Assembly: GCA_036571765.1 (NCBI GenBank)
Contig: BROE01000019.1
Span: 9,131,127 to 9,195,126 of the forward strand
Direction of reading: 5' to 3'
Length of the DNA: 64,000 nucleotides
DNA from: Plecoglossus altivelis
Taxonomy: Eukaryota > Chordata > Actinopteri > Osmeriformes > Plecoglossidae
This document shows positions 13,155 to 23,726 of the stretch, one piece after another. Position 1 is the stretch's first letter. The number at the start of each line of letters is the position of its first letter. Made by a program: the position numbers and the translations under genes. Below the pieces are notes generated by a model, which saw only the letters and a list, made by a program, of their open reading frames with translations, had not been told where the DNA came from and did no database searches.

Positions 13155-13180
13155 GGTCTACAGCGACGCCTTGTGTCTAC
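13155..13180 (-). promoter_or_regulatory. Pcdh promoter CSE for array exon 7
   Basis: The plus strand reads ggtctacagcgacgccttgt, 224 bp upstream of the ATG at 12931, within a 599-bp spacer of the common type. Confidence 0.85.
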
Positions 13181-13530
13181 ATTAGCGAGAGCAAATTCTT
13201 CAATCCAGTTTCCACTACCTAAAGTATGGTCCCTAACATCTCACATTGATGTTCATAGAAGCTTCCTTCAAATATATGCGTGGCGGACTCTTGTATCTTC
13301 AGTTCATTACACTATATTTCCAGACATAATGGTGGTTTCACAAAACCGAATCCCCCCTTTGTGATGTCGCTGTCCAGCCCAGTGGTGCTGAACACGACAT
13401 TCAAATAGTTGCAATACATCTTAATCTGCCATTATAAGCAATCATTAATCAAATGAAAACTACATGTTAAAAGTAAATTATAGAATCAACATCGCATTAT
13501 GCCATTGTTTGTAGTGTGAAATCTTCTTAC

Positions 13531-15694
13531 CTTTTCGCAAGTGGGCAGGGTTTGAGTCCTACTGAAGGTGTCTCCTCCATTGATACTGATCAGCTCCCCG
13601 TCACCAGATGGAAACGACGTGGGGAAAACTACTACGTCACTCTTCATTGTGTCCGAGCTAAAGCACACGTCATACTGCTGAGTAGATTTGGAGTAAGACC
13701 AGCTCCCGTCTGGGTGGGTGGTTATCATTGGGGCGCTGTACCTGCTGAAACTGCCGTCTGTCTTGTGGCATTTTACCACTATTAAACTGATGAGGCTCAG
13801 TAGAAATATCACTGATACTGAAGCTATGGAGATGAGCAGATACAGGTTGAGATCTGAAAAACTCTCATCCTTTACTGGAAGCTGTCTGAAAGTTGTCTGC
13901 ATGTCACCTGTACTTTCAACCACCACAACATCAATAGACACAGTGGCAGACAGGGAAGGGTCTCCATTGTCAGACACCACTATGACCAGCGGGTGACTTT
14001 TTAAGTCATTGTCACTCATGCGTCTCTTAGTCCTGATCTCTCCGTTGCTGCTTCCAATTCTGAACAGATTAGGCCCCTTCGGTTCAGAGATGTGATAAGA
14101 CAGCAGCGCATTGTAACCAGAGTCTGAGTCTACAGCCCTGATCTTGGCCACAAAGTAGCCCGCTTCAGCAGAGTAGGGAATGACGACAGTAGTGACAGAG
14201 CCCTTGGTCTAAGGCAGGGCGGAGAATACAGAGGGTGATATCCATCCAGATAAAAACGTTCACAGCTACGACCGTGCGCCACGCGGACGGAACACCACCG
14301 TCTGTCCTGACTAACGGGGAACGTTCGTCTTTCGACTAAACGACGCAACGACGCCATAAAAGAATTGCAAACGAAGAAACAAACGGGTCCGACTTTATGA
14401 GTATGATACACGCGCGTTCGGTTACATCCATCATAAGCATTGAAACTTAGACCACCATCGCCCAACGGACACCTATATAAATAACGCGACAAGGCCGGAA
14501 CAGGTTGGTCCGCACATCAGAAAATGGCACATACACAACACGGATCGAAAAGCGGGTTCCCCATACCTACCGTCAAATGAATGGAGTGTACAGGGTACGC
14601 CCTAGCTAAAAGTCCACCCATACCAACGAGTAGCGCGTTTGTATACAGAAGACGCAATTAGACGGAACAGTCCACTAATGCTCGAGCCAGTTCACCACTC
14701 CATTTTACTGCATCTTTACACTTAAGTTCATCAATGCAATACCGGCTGGACCAGACTCAAGAATCCCTCTCCAACGTGTGCCCATAAAGACATAATATGA
14801 TATTGAGATCAATTACAATTCACACGATACACAAACCTGCAGTTGTGGTTTCGCAGGAAGCCTGAATCGCTGCCGCACGCAAACCATCCCATCCAAAGCC
14901 AGACACCAATCAACGGGGAACCCGCACACAGTCTCAGACAAAAAAAGATCAATCTGCACCTGCATTCCACAATTTAAAGGATTAATAATACGCACCGCCC
15001 ACAATATCTGTCCCTATAAGCATAGCTGTCCCACACTTAACATCCGTCACTCATCAACTTCATAAAAGTTTGTTCAAAAAACGGTTATATCGGGATACAT
15101 ACACATTCCCATAACACTTTACCGCCCGATCTCAGGATATCCCCGCATACCAGTCGATAACAATGACAGCCGTTCTACGCTAAAGGTTTCTATAACACCA
15201 ACCCAACACACACTCGCTCCCCCGCCCACATCCAAGAAGCTTTCATTGACACCAGCACTGTAGATCACAGAGTACTCTAACATCCGCATCTAGCCAACAG
15301 GCAGAAAAAGCGCTCTACCTCCGAGCGGCTCCGAAACATTCAAAAGTCACAGATTAACAAACACGGCCGCACCTACTAACAAAAATGCTCCTACACGAAA
15401 AACCAAATTGGCCCACACCGAACACTCAGAGCAAGTTCCACTGGCCCCCCAAGCCCCCGCGATCTCCATTCACGCACAAAAGCACCGGATTCAGAATAAA
15501 CTACAAATAATTCTATCGGACACCAAAGATACAACCTGAAACAATACATACTCCATACCTGAATCATGGGAGGTAGAGACTTAAGCATTCCAACACGGGT
15601 TACTTCGTTCACCTCTCTGAACCGGGTGAAAACTGACCGGATATACCTCCCAAAACAAAGCAGAGGAAACACCAATCCACACGGGAAACACCAT
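13531..15694 (-). CDS. pcdhg: Protocadherin gamma-type variable exon (array exon 6), heavily disrupted as assembled
   Basis: The 3' part (13531 to about 14180) is clean. It encodes the end of EC6 from AKIRAVDSDSG, the membrane helix and the tail to TLPTCEK (donor at 13530). From about 14183 to the expected start (accatcgttac, ATG at about 15694) every block of the family is recognisable in order, but with dense single-base deletions and substitutions. Examples are the LDREK block near 15180, the EC1 block near 15460 and the signal-peptide block near 15650. No long frame survives. The assembled length is 2164 bp against 2349 bp in siblings. The abrupt change from near-identity to noise at 14183 points to low-quality gap-filling sequence, not to gradual pseudogene decay. 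Function cannot be judged from this sequence. Confidence 0.75.
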
Positions 15695-16211
15695 CGTTAC
15701 GAGATTAGTAATATCCTTCGTCCTCATTCATTACTATATGAACAGCACAGTTCTTACCAAATTAGCATATCTACTGAAATAGTCCTTCAGAGTGCGGGTC
15801 TCGGCAACCCACAAACACTATAGAACTCCAATGACCAAGAAGAACATTTAAAAAGATAGAATCATACACGTCAGACACCACACCGACGCCGCTACAATTA
15901 CGGGAGAAATCTTTCAATTTCCAGTCAACTACCCAAAGAACTGGTCCCTCAACATCCACATGCAACATAGAACGGCCCCCAACAACTGCGGACCCGGATC
16001 CGTCCCTTCGACAATTCCAGACATAATAGTGTTCAGTCAGAAACCGATATCCCCTTGTGAGTCCGTCCAGCCCAGTGTGGCGAACACGACTTCCAAAAGT
16101 GCAATACATCTAGATCTCCATTATAGCAATCATTATCAAATAAAAATACAGGTCGATAAAAATTATAGAACAACATCGCATTGATGACATGTGGGAGTGT
16201 AAATCTCTTAC

Positions 16212-17278
16212 CCTTTTCGCAGAGCGCAGAGTTTGAGTCCTAACTGAAGGTGTCTCCCTCCATTGGATAATCGCTCCCCGTCCACCCAGTGGAAACGAAG
16301 TGCGAAAACTACCACCCCGCCCCGACTAAGCACACCATACTGCTATTAGATTTGGAGTAAGACCAGTCCGTCCTGGTGGGGACAGTGGCGCGGTACCTCA
16401 AACGCCCGTGGTCTGTCCTTCAACTACCACTATAAACAACGCTCAAGAAAATATCACGGATACTTGCAGAATAGCAAACAGGCTTGAGANNNNNNNNNNN
16501 NNNNNNNNNNNNNNNNNNNNNNNNNNTTGCTACCTATTTTACTATTCTCTGCGACTTTAACTTTGTAAAGAGGCTTGCTAAAAACGGGGCTATTATCATT
16601 GTTGTCTAATACATTCACCATAATCTGTACCGTCCCCGATCTAGGAGGTTTTCCTCCGTCTACAGCAGTCAGTACGAGCTGAATAACAGCCTGTTTCTCT
16701 CGATCTAAAGGTTTCTGTAACACCAACTCTGCAGACACACTCTGCTCTCCTCCGCTTTGCACATCAAGAGAGAAGTGTTCATTTGGACTCAGCTTGTAGA
16801 ATTTTACAGAGTTACTGCCCACATCAGTGTCCTCAGCTAACGGTAAAAGAAAACGCTCACCCGCCGCTGCATTTTCATAAATATTTAGAGTGGTGGATTG
16901 TACAGCAAAAACGGGACCATTGTCGTTTGAATCCAAAATCGTTACTTCTGCGCGAAAGATGCTCATCGGATTGTGCGCCACAGCCTCAACACTCAGAGAG
17001 CATTTCTCACTGGTCCCACAAAGCTCCTCTCGGTCGATTCTCTCATTCACGAACAAAACACCGGACTTCAGATTAATATCAAAATATTTCTTGCTCGATT
17101 CGGATACAACCTGAAACATACGAGACTCCAGTTCCTGAACATTGAGGTTGAGATCTTTAGCGATATTTCCAACAGCGGTTCCCTTGTTCACCTCCTCTGA
17201 GACGGAGTAAGAAATCTGACCGGATGATACCTCCCATAAACAAAGCAGAGAGAACAAAATCCACACGGAAACATCCAT
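16212..17278 (-). CDS. pcdhg: Protocadherin gamma-type variable exon (array exon 5), internal gap
   Basis: The 5' part (16527-17278) is clean and encodes the signal peptide ([11 protein letters not shown]), EC1 with CGTSEKC, EC2, and the start of EC3 up to AENSKIGS. The run of Ns at 16490-16526 follows. Left of it, about 280 bp of noisy sequence carries the membrane-region and tail landmarks and a degraded donor near 16205-16212. Compared with intact siblings, about 1.2-1.3 kb (EC3 to EC6) is missing, so 37 Ns is only a placeholder. EC2-EC3 are closest to array exon 9 ([24 protein letters not shown]). Confidence 0.8.
16490..16526. other. Assembly gap (37 Ns) inside array exon 5
   Basis: The unknown bases join EC3 on the right to the membrane-proximal region on the left. 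In intact exons these points are about 1.3 kb apart, so the gap is under-sized. Confidence 0.98.
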
Positions 17279-17501
17279 CGTTATCCGATGATTAGTAAAT
17301 ATCCTTCAGTTTATGCTCATCAGTTACTTATTATGAAACTAGCACAGTTGTTTCAAATTCTAGCATAATCTACTGAATACGTCCTCTTCAGAGGTTTCGT
17401 ATCGTGCAACACTGACAAAGCACTATGAGCGCAATGGAGGCCACCAGAGAAAGGAGGAGTTTGTAATAATAGATTAGTGATCATACACCGTTTCAGATCA
17501 C

Positions 17502-17528
17502 GGTCTACAGCGACGCCTTGTGTCTGCA
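17502..17528 (-). promoter_or_regulatory. Pcdh promoter CSE for array exon 5
   Basis: The plus strand reads cggtctacagcgacgccttg, 224 bp upstream of the ATG at 17278, in a common-type 599-bp spacer. Confidence 0.85.
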
Positions 17529-17877
17529 TTAGCGAGAGCAAATTCTTCAGTCCAGTTTCCACTACCTAAAGTAAAGTCCCTAACATCTCACATTGATATT
17601 CATAGAAGCTTCCTTCAAATATATGCGTGGCGGACTCTCGTATCTTCAGTTCATTACACTATATTTCCAGACGTAATAGTGGTTTCACAGAACCGAATCC
17701 CCCCTTTGTGATGTCGCTGTCCAGCCAAGTGGTGCTGAACACGATATTCAAATAGTTGCAATACATCTTAATCTGCCATTATAAGCAATCCTTAATCAAA
17801 TGAAAACTACAGGTCAAAAGTAAATTATAGAATCAACATCGCATTATGCCATTGTTTGTCGTGTGAAATCTTCTTAC

Positions 17878-20226
17878 CTTTTCGCAAGTGGGCAGGGTTT
17901 GAGTCCTGCTGAAGGTGTCTCCTCCATTGATACTGATCAGCTCCCCGTCACCAGGTGGAAACGATGTGGGGAAAACTACCACGTCACTCTTCATTGTGTC
18001 CGAGCTAAAGCACACGTCATATTGCTGAGTAGATTTGGAGTAAGACCAGCTCCCGTCAGGGTGTGTGGTTATCATAGGGGGGCTGTATCCGTTGAAACTG
18101 TCCTCTGTCCTGTGGCATTTTACGGCTATTAAACTGACAAGGCTTAGTAGAAAGATCACTGATACTGAGGCAATGGCGATCAGCAAATACAGGTTTAAGT
18201 CAGAGAAGCTGTCCTCCTTTAGTGGTACATGTCTGAATTGAGTCTTGATTTCTCCTGTGTTTTCAACCACCACAACATCAATAGACACAGTGGCAGAGAG
18301 GGAAGGGTCTCCATTGTCAGACACCACTATGACCAGCGGGTGAGTTTTTAAGTCATTGTCACTCATGCGTCTCTTAGTCCTGATCTCTCCGTTGCTGCTT
18401 CCAATTCTGAACAGATTCGGTCCCTTTGGTTCAGATATGTGATAAGAGAGCAGCGCATTGTAACCAGAGTCTGCGTCTACAGCCCTGATCTTGGCCACAA
18501 AGTAGCCTGCTTCAGCAGAGTAGGGAATGTTCTCAGAGTTGACAGAGCCTTGGTCAGAATAGGGCGGGAGAATAACAGGAGTGTTGTCATTCTCATCCAG
18601 GATAAAAACGTTCACAGTCACGTTGCTGCTCAGCGGAGGAACACCACCGTCTGTGGCCTGAACTTGGAACTGGAATCGTTTCGTTTCTTCGTAGTTAAAC
18701 GACTGCAGACTGTGTATTTCGCCGATTAAAGAGTTAATATTGAACAGCGAAGAAGACGTGTCGCTACTTTTTATTGAGTATGATACATGCGCGTTTTCGT
18801 TTTCATCCGCGTCATCAGCGTTTACTCTAACTACCAGGTCTCCAACTGGACTATTTTCTTTTAGATACACGTTGACAATGGGCTCTGGGAAGTGGGGTGG
18901 GTTGTCGTTCACATCAGAAATGTGCACAGTAACAACATTGGTGCTAGAGAGAGGGGGGGTTCCCTCATCTACAGCTGTGATGGTGATGTTGTACAGGGGG
19001 TGGCGCTCTCTATCTAAAGGCCCGTCCACTACCAGAGAATACTGGTTTTTATAAGAAGACTGCAGTTTAAACGGAACAGTTCCGCTAATGTGACCGTTCA
19101 CAACTCCATTTTTACCGCCATCTTTATCGGAGAGTCTTATCAATGCAACGGCGGTACCAGACTCAGAATCCTCTCTAACTGTGCTCATGAGAGAAGTCGT
19201 AGATATTTGTGGGGCATTATCATTTACATCAACTACTTCAACTAAAACTTTGCACTTCGTTATCTTAGGAGGTTGGCCTTGATCAGAAGCCTGCACGCGC
19301 AACTCAACACCAACATTTTCTTCGTAGTCAAGATTACCTATTACTGATATATCCCCGGAATTAGGATCGATAGAAAACAAACCGTATCCTTTAGAATTGC
19401 TATGACCAACAAACGAGTAAATAATTTTACTGTTCAATCCTTCATCTAAATCTGTTGCGGTTAGAGATATTATTTTGCTACCAAACGTCACATTCTCTCC
19501 AATTTTCACTTTGTATAAAGGTTTGCTAAAAACCGGGCTATTGTCATTATTATCTAATACATTCACAATTATCTGTAGAGTACCTGATCTGGGTGGTTTT
19601 CCTCCGTCTACAGCAGTCAGTGCGAGCTGAATAACAGCCTGTTTCTCTCGATCTAAAGGTTTCTGTAACACCAACTCTGCAGACACACTCTGCTCTCCTC
19701 CGCTCTGCACATCCAGAGAGAAGTGTTCATTTGGACTCAGCTTGTAGGATTGTACAGAGTTACTGCCCACATCCCCGTCCTCAGCCACCGGTAAAAACAG
19801 ACTCTCTCCTGCAACTGTGCTTTCAGTTATATTTAACGTTAGTAAATTAACAGAAAAAGTAGGTACATTGTCATTTATATCGAGGATAATAATTTCAACA
19901 CGAAACACGTTCATTGGATTGTGCACCACAGCCTCAACATTCAGAGAGCATTTCTCACTGGTCCCACAAAGCTCCTCTCGATCGATTCTTTCATTAACGA
20001 ACAAAACACCGGATTTCAGATTCACATCAAAATATTTCTTGCTCGATTCGGATACAACCTGAAACATACGAGACTCCAGTTCCTGAGCATTGAGGTTGAG
20101 ATCTTTAGCGATATTTCCAACAGTGGTTCCCTTGTTCACCTCCTCTGAGACGGAGTAAGAAATCTGACCGGACGATACCTCCCATAAACAAAAAAGAGGA
20201 AACACAATCCACACGGAAACATCCAT
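17878..20226 (-). CDS. pcdhg: Protocadherin gamma-type variable exon (array exon 4), intact, second tail type
   Basis: This is 783 codons from [12 protein letters not shown] (ATG 20226) to TLPTCEK (donor at 17877). Signal peptide, EC1 with CGTSEKC and six cadherin repeats are present. The membrane region differs from most of the array: [20 protein letters not shown], helix [19 protein letters not shown], then [14 protein letters not shown]. This version is shared only with array exon 1 (26611-28992). EC3 ([22 protein letters not shown]) is almost the same as in the neighbouring exon 3, and the EC5 segment ([21 protein letters not shown]) is shared with exons 3 and 2. The exon is therefore a mosaic of at least three relationships. 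Confidence 0.95.
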
Positions 20227-20449
20227 CGTTATCCGATGATTAGTAAATATCCTTCAGTTTATGCTCATCAGTTACTTATTATGAAACTAGCACAGTTGTT
20301 TCAAATTCTAGCATAATCTACTGAATACGTCCTCTTCAGAGGTTTGGTATCGTGCAACACTGACAAAGCACTATAAGCGCAATGGAGGCCAGGAGAGAAA
20401 GGAGGAGTTTGTAATAATAGATTAGTGATCATACAGCGTTTCAGATCAC

Positions 20450-20476
20450 GGTCTACAGCGACGCCTTGTGTCTACA
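20450..20476 (-). promoter_or_regulatory. Pcdh promoter CSE for array exon 4
   Basis: The plus strand reads ggtctacagcgacgccttgt, 224 bp upstream of the ATG at 20226. The spacer 20227-20825 is nearly identical base for base to 7188-7784. Confidence 0.85.
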
Positions 20477-20825
20477 TTAGCGAGAGCAAATTCTTCAATC
20501 CAGTTTCCACTACCTAAAGTATGGTCCTTAACATCTCACATTGATATTCATAGAAGCCTCCTTCAAATATATGCGTGGCGGACTCTCGTATCTTCAGTTC
20601 ATTACACTATATTTCCAGACATAATAGTGGTTTCACAAAACCGAATCCCCCCTTTGTGATGTCGCTGTCCAGCCCAGTGGTGCTGAACACGACATTCAAA
20701 TAGTTGCAATACATCTTAATCTGCCATTATAAGCAATCCTTAATCAAATGAAAACTACAGGTCAAAAGTAAATTATAGAATCAACATCGCATTATGCCAT
20801 TGTTTGTAGTGTGAAATCTTCTTAC

Positions 20826-23190
20826 CTTTTCGCAAGTGGGCAGAGTTTGAGTCCTACTGAAGGTGTCTCCTCCATTGATACTGATCAGCTCCCCGTCACC
20901 AGGTGGAAACGACGTGGGGAAAACTACCACGTCACTCTTCATTGTGTCCGAGCTAAAACACACGTCATACTGCTGAGTAGATTTAGAGTAGGACCAGCTC
21001 CCCCGGTATTTTTTTTCAGGGGTTGGGGGGGGTTGGGTGTTTTATCATTGGGGCTGTACCTGGCTGAAAACTGCCGTCTGTTCTGTGGCTTTTTACGCTA
21101 TTAGAACTGATGAGCGTCAATAGAAAGTATCCTGATAGCTGAGGCTATGGAGATGGCAGATACACAGGTTGAGATCTGAGAACTCTCCTCCTATTACTGG
21201 ATGCTGTTGAAAGTTGTCTGCATGTCATGTATTACAGACAAATCAATAGCACACGATGGCGACGGGAAGGGTTTCCATTGTAGACACACCTATGAGCCGC
21301 GGTAGGAGTTTTTAAGTCATTGTCACTCATGCGTCTCTTAGTCCTGATCTCTCCGTTGCTGCTTCCAATTCTGAACAGATTCGGCCCCTTTGGTTCAGAG
21401 ATGTGATAAGAGAGCAGCGCATTGTAACCAGAGTCTGCGTCTACAGCCCTGATCTTGGCCACAAAGTAGCCTGCTTCAGCAGAGTAGGGAATGTTCTCAG
21501 AGTTGACAGAGCCTTGGTCAGAATAGGGCGGGAGAATAACAGGAGTGTTGTCATTCTCATCCAGGATAAAAACGTTCACAGTCACGTTGCTGCTCAGCGG
21601 AGGAACACCACCGTCTGTGGCCTGAACTTGGAACTGGAATCGTTTCGTTTCTTCGTAGTTAAACGACTGCAGACTGTGTATTTCGCCGATTAAAGAGTTA
21701 ATATTGAACAGCGAAGAAGACGTGTCGCTACTTTTTATTGAGTATGATACATGCGCGTTTTCGTTATCATCCGCGTCATTCGCTTTCACGCTAACTACCA
21801 GGTCTCCAACTGGACTATTTTCTTTTAAATACACGTTGACAATGGGCTCTGGGAAGCGGGGTGGGTTGTCGTTTACATCAGAAATGTGCACAGTAACAAC
21901 ACTGGTACTAGAGAGAGGGGGGGTTCCCTCATCTACAGCTGTGATGGTGATGTTGTACAGAGGGTAACATTCTCTATCTAAAGGCCCGTCCACTACCAGA
22001 GAATACTGGTTTTTATAAGAAGACTGCAGTTTAAACGGAACATATCCGCTAATGTGACCGTTTACAACTCCATTTTTACCGCCATCTTGATCAGAGAGCC
22101 GTATCAGTGCAACTGCAGAACCTGATTCAGCGTCTTCACTAACTGTGCTCATGAGAAAAGTCGTTGATATCTGCGGAGCGTTGTCATTCATGTCAATTAT
22201 TTCTATTAGAACTTTGCAGTGAGTGGTTTTTGGGGGTTGGCCTTGATCTGCAGCCTGAACTCGCAATTCAACACCAACATTTTCTTCGTAGTCAAGATTA
22301 CCTATTACTGATACATCCCCGGAATTAGGATCGATAGAAAACAAACCGTATCCTTTAGAATTGCTATGACCAACAAACGAGTAAATAATTTTACTGTTCA
22401 ATCCTTCATCTAAATCTGTTGCGGTTAGAGATATTATTTTGCTACCAAACGTCACATTCTCTCCAATTTTCACTTTGTATAAAGGTTTGCTAAAAACCGG
22501 GCTATTGTCATTAATATCTAATACATTCACAATTATCTGTAGTGTCCCTGATCGAGGAGGTTTTCCTCCGTCTACAGCAGTCAGTACGAGCTGAATAACA
22601 GCCTGTTTCTCTCGGTCTAAAGGTTTCTGTAACACCAACTCAGCAGACACACTCTGCTCTCCTCCGCTCTGCACATCCAGAGAGAAGTGTTCATTTGGAC
22701 TCAGCTTGTAGGATTGTACAGAGTTACTGCCCACATCCCCGTCCTCAGCCACCGGTAAAAACAAACTCTCTCCTGCAACTGTGCTTTCATAAATATTTAA
22801 CGTTAGTAAATTAACTGAAAAAGCAGGTACATTGTCATTTATATCGAGGATAATAATTTCAACGCGAAAAACGTTCATTGGATTGTGCACCACAGTCTCA
22901 ACATTCAGAGAGCATTTATCGCTGGTCCCGCAAAGCTCCTCTCGGTCGATTCTCTCATTCACGAACAAAACACCGGACTTCATATTCACATCAAAATATT
23001 TCTTACTCGATTCAGATACAACCTGAAACATACGAGACTCCAGTTCCTGAACATTGAGGTTTTGATCTTTAGCGATATTTCCAACAGCGGTTCCCTTATT
23101 CACCTCTTCTGAGACGGAGTAAGAAATCTGACCCGATGATACCTCCCATAAACAAAGCAGAGGGAACAAAATCCACACGGAAATATCCAT
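20826..23190 (-). CDS. pcdhg: Protocadherin gamma-type variable exon (array exon 3), frame broken near membrane region
   Basis: The frame is open from MDISVWILF (ATG 23190) through EC1 (CGTSDKC) to late EC6 ([10 protein letters not shown], about 21320). The tail from about 21000 to the donor at 20825 is also clean and ends TLPTCEK. Between about 21002 and 21318 there are many indels, including a G/T-rich insertion (ggggttgggggggg), which shift the frame across the membrane helix. The noise is sharply bounded, so I infer a local sequencing or gap-filling error. EC3 matches array exon 4, while the EC4 block ([20 protein letters not shown]) matches array exon 9. Confidence 0.85.
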
Positions 23191-23428
23191 CGTTATCCAA
23201 GGATCAGTAAATATCCGTCACTTACTACTGAGTTACTAATAGCCGTCAGTTACTACTGAGGAAAAATAGCACAATTGTTCCAAATGCAAGCACAATCTTC
23301 TGATTACGTCTCAATCAGAGGTTTAGTATCGTGCAACACTGACAAAGCACTAAGAGCGTAATGGAGGCCAGGAGAGAAAGGAGGAGTTTGTAATAATAGA
23401 TTAGTGATCAAACAGCGTTTCAAATCAC

Positions 23429-23455
23429 GGTCTACAGCGACGCCTTGTGTCTGCA
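23429..23455 (-). promoter_or_regulatory. Pcdh promoter CSE for array exon 3
   Basis: The plus strand reads ggtctacagcgacgccttgt, about 240 bp upstream of the ATG at 23190. Confidence 0.85.
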
Positions 23456-23726
23456 AAAGTGAGAGTCAACTCTTCAATCCAGTATCTAGAACTTAAAGTA
23501 TGGTCCCTGACATCTCGCACTGGCATTCCTTAAGACTTCCTTCAATGGCAGTTACTTGCATTTGTTTTGTGCTACACGATCATTCCAACAGCGTTGTGAA
23601 TTTAAGGAGTGGACTAGCATCTTTGCAATGTCGCTGTTCAGCACTGCAGTGCTGGACACAAACGTCGTACCTTTGCAAAGGAACGTAAACAACAATGAAA
23701 AAAAATCATTAATGCAAGCTTCTTAC

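Noticed and set aside
14130..16184. Several frames of 63-120 codons between array exons 5 and 6
   Set aside because: They lie in the error-rich copy of a protocadherin exon and its spacer, and change frame relative to the family blocks.
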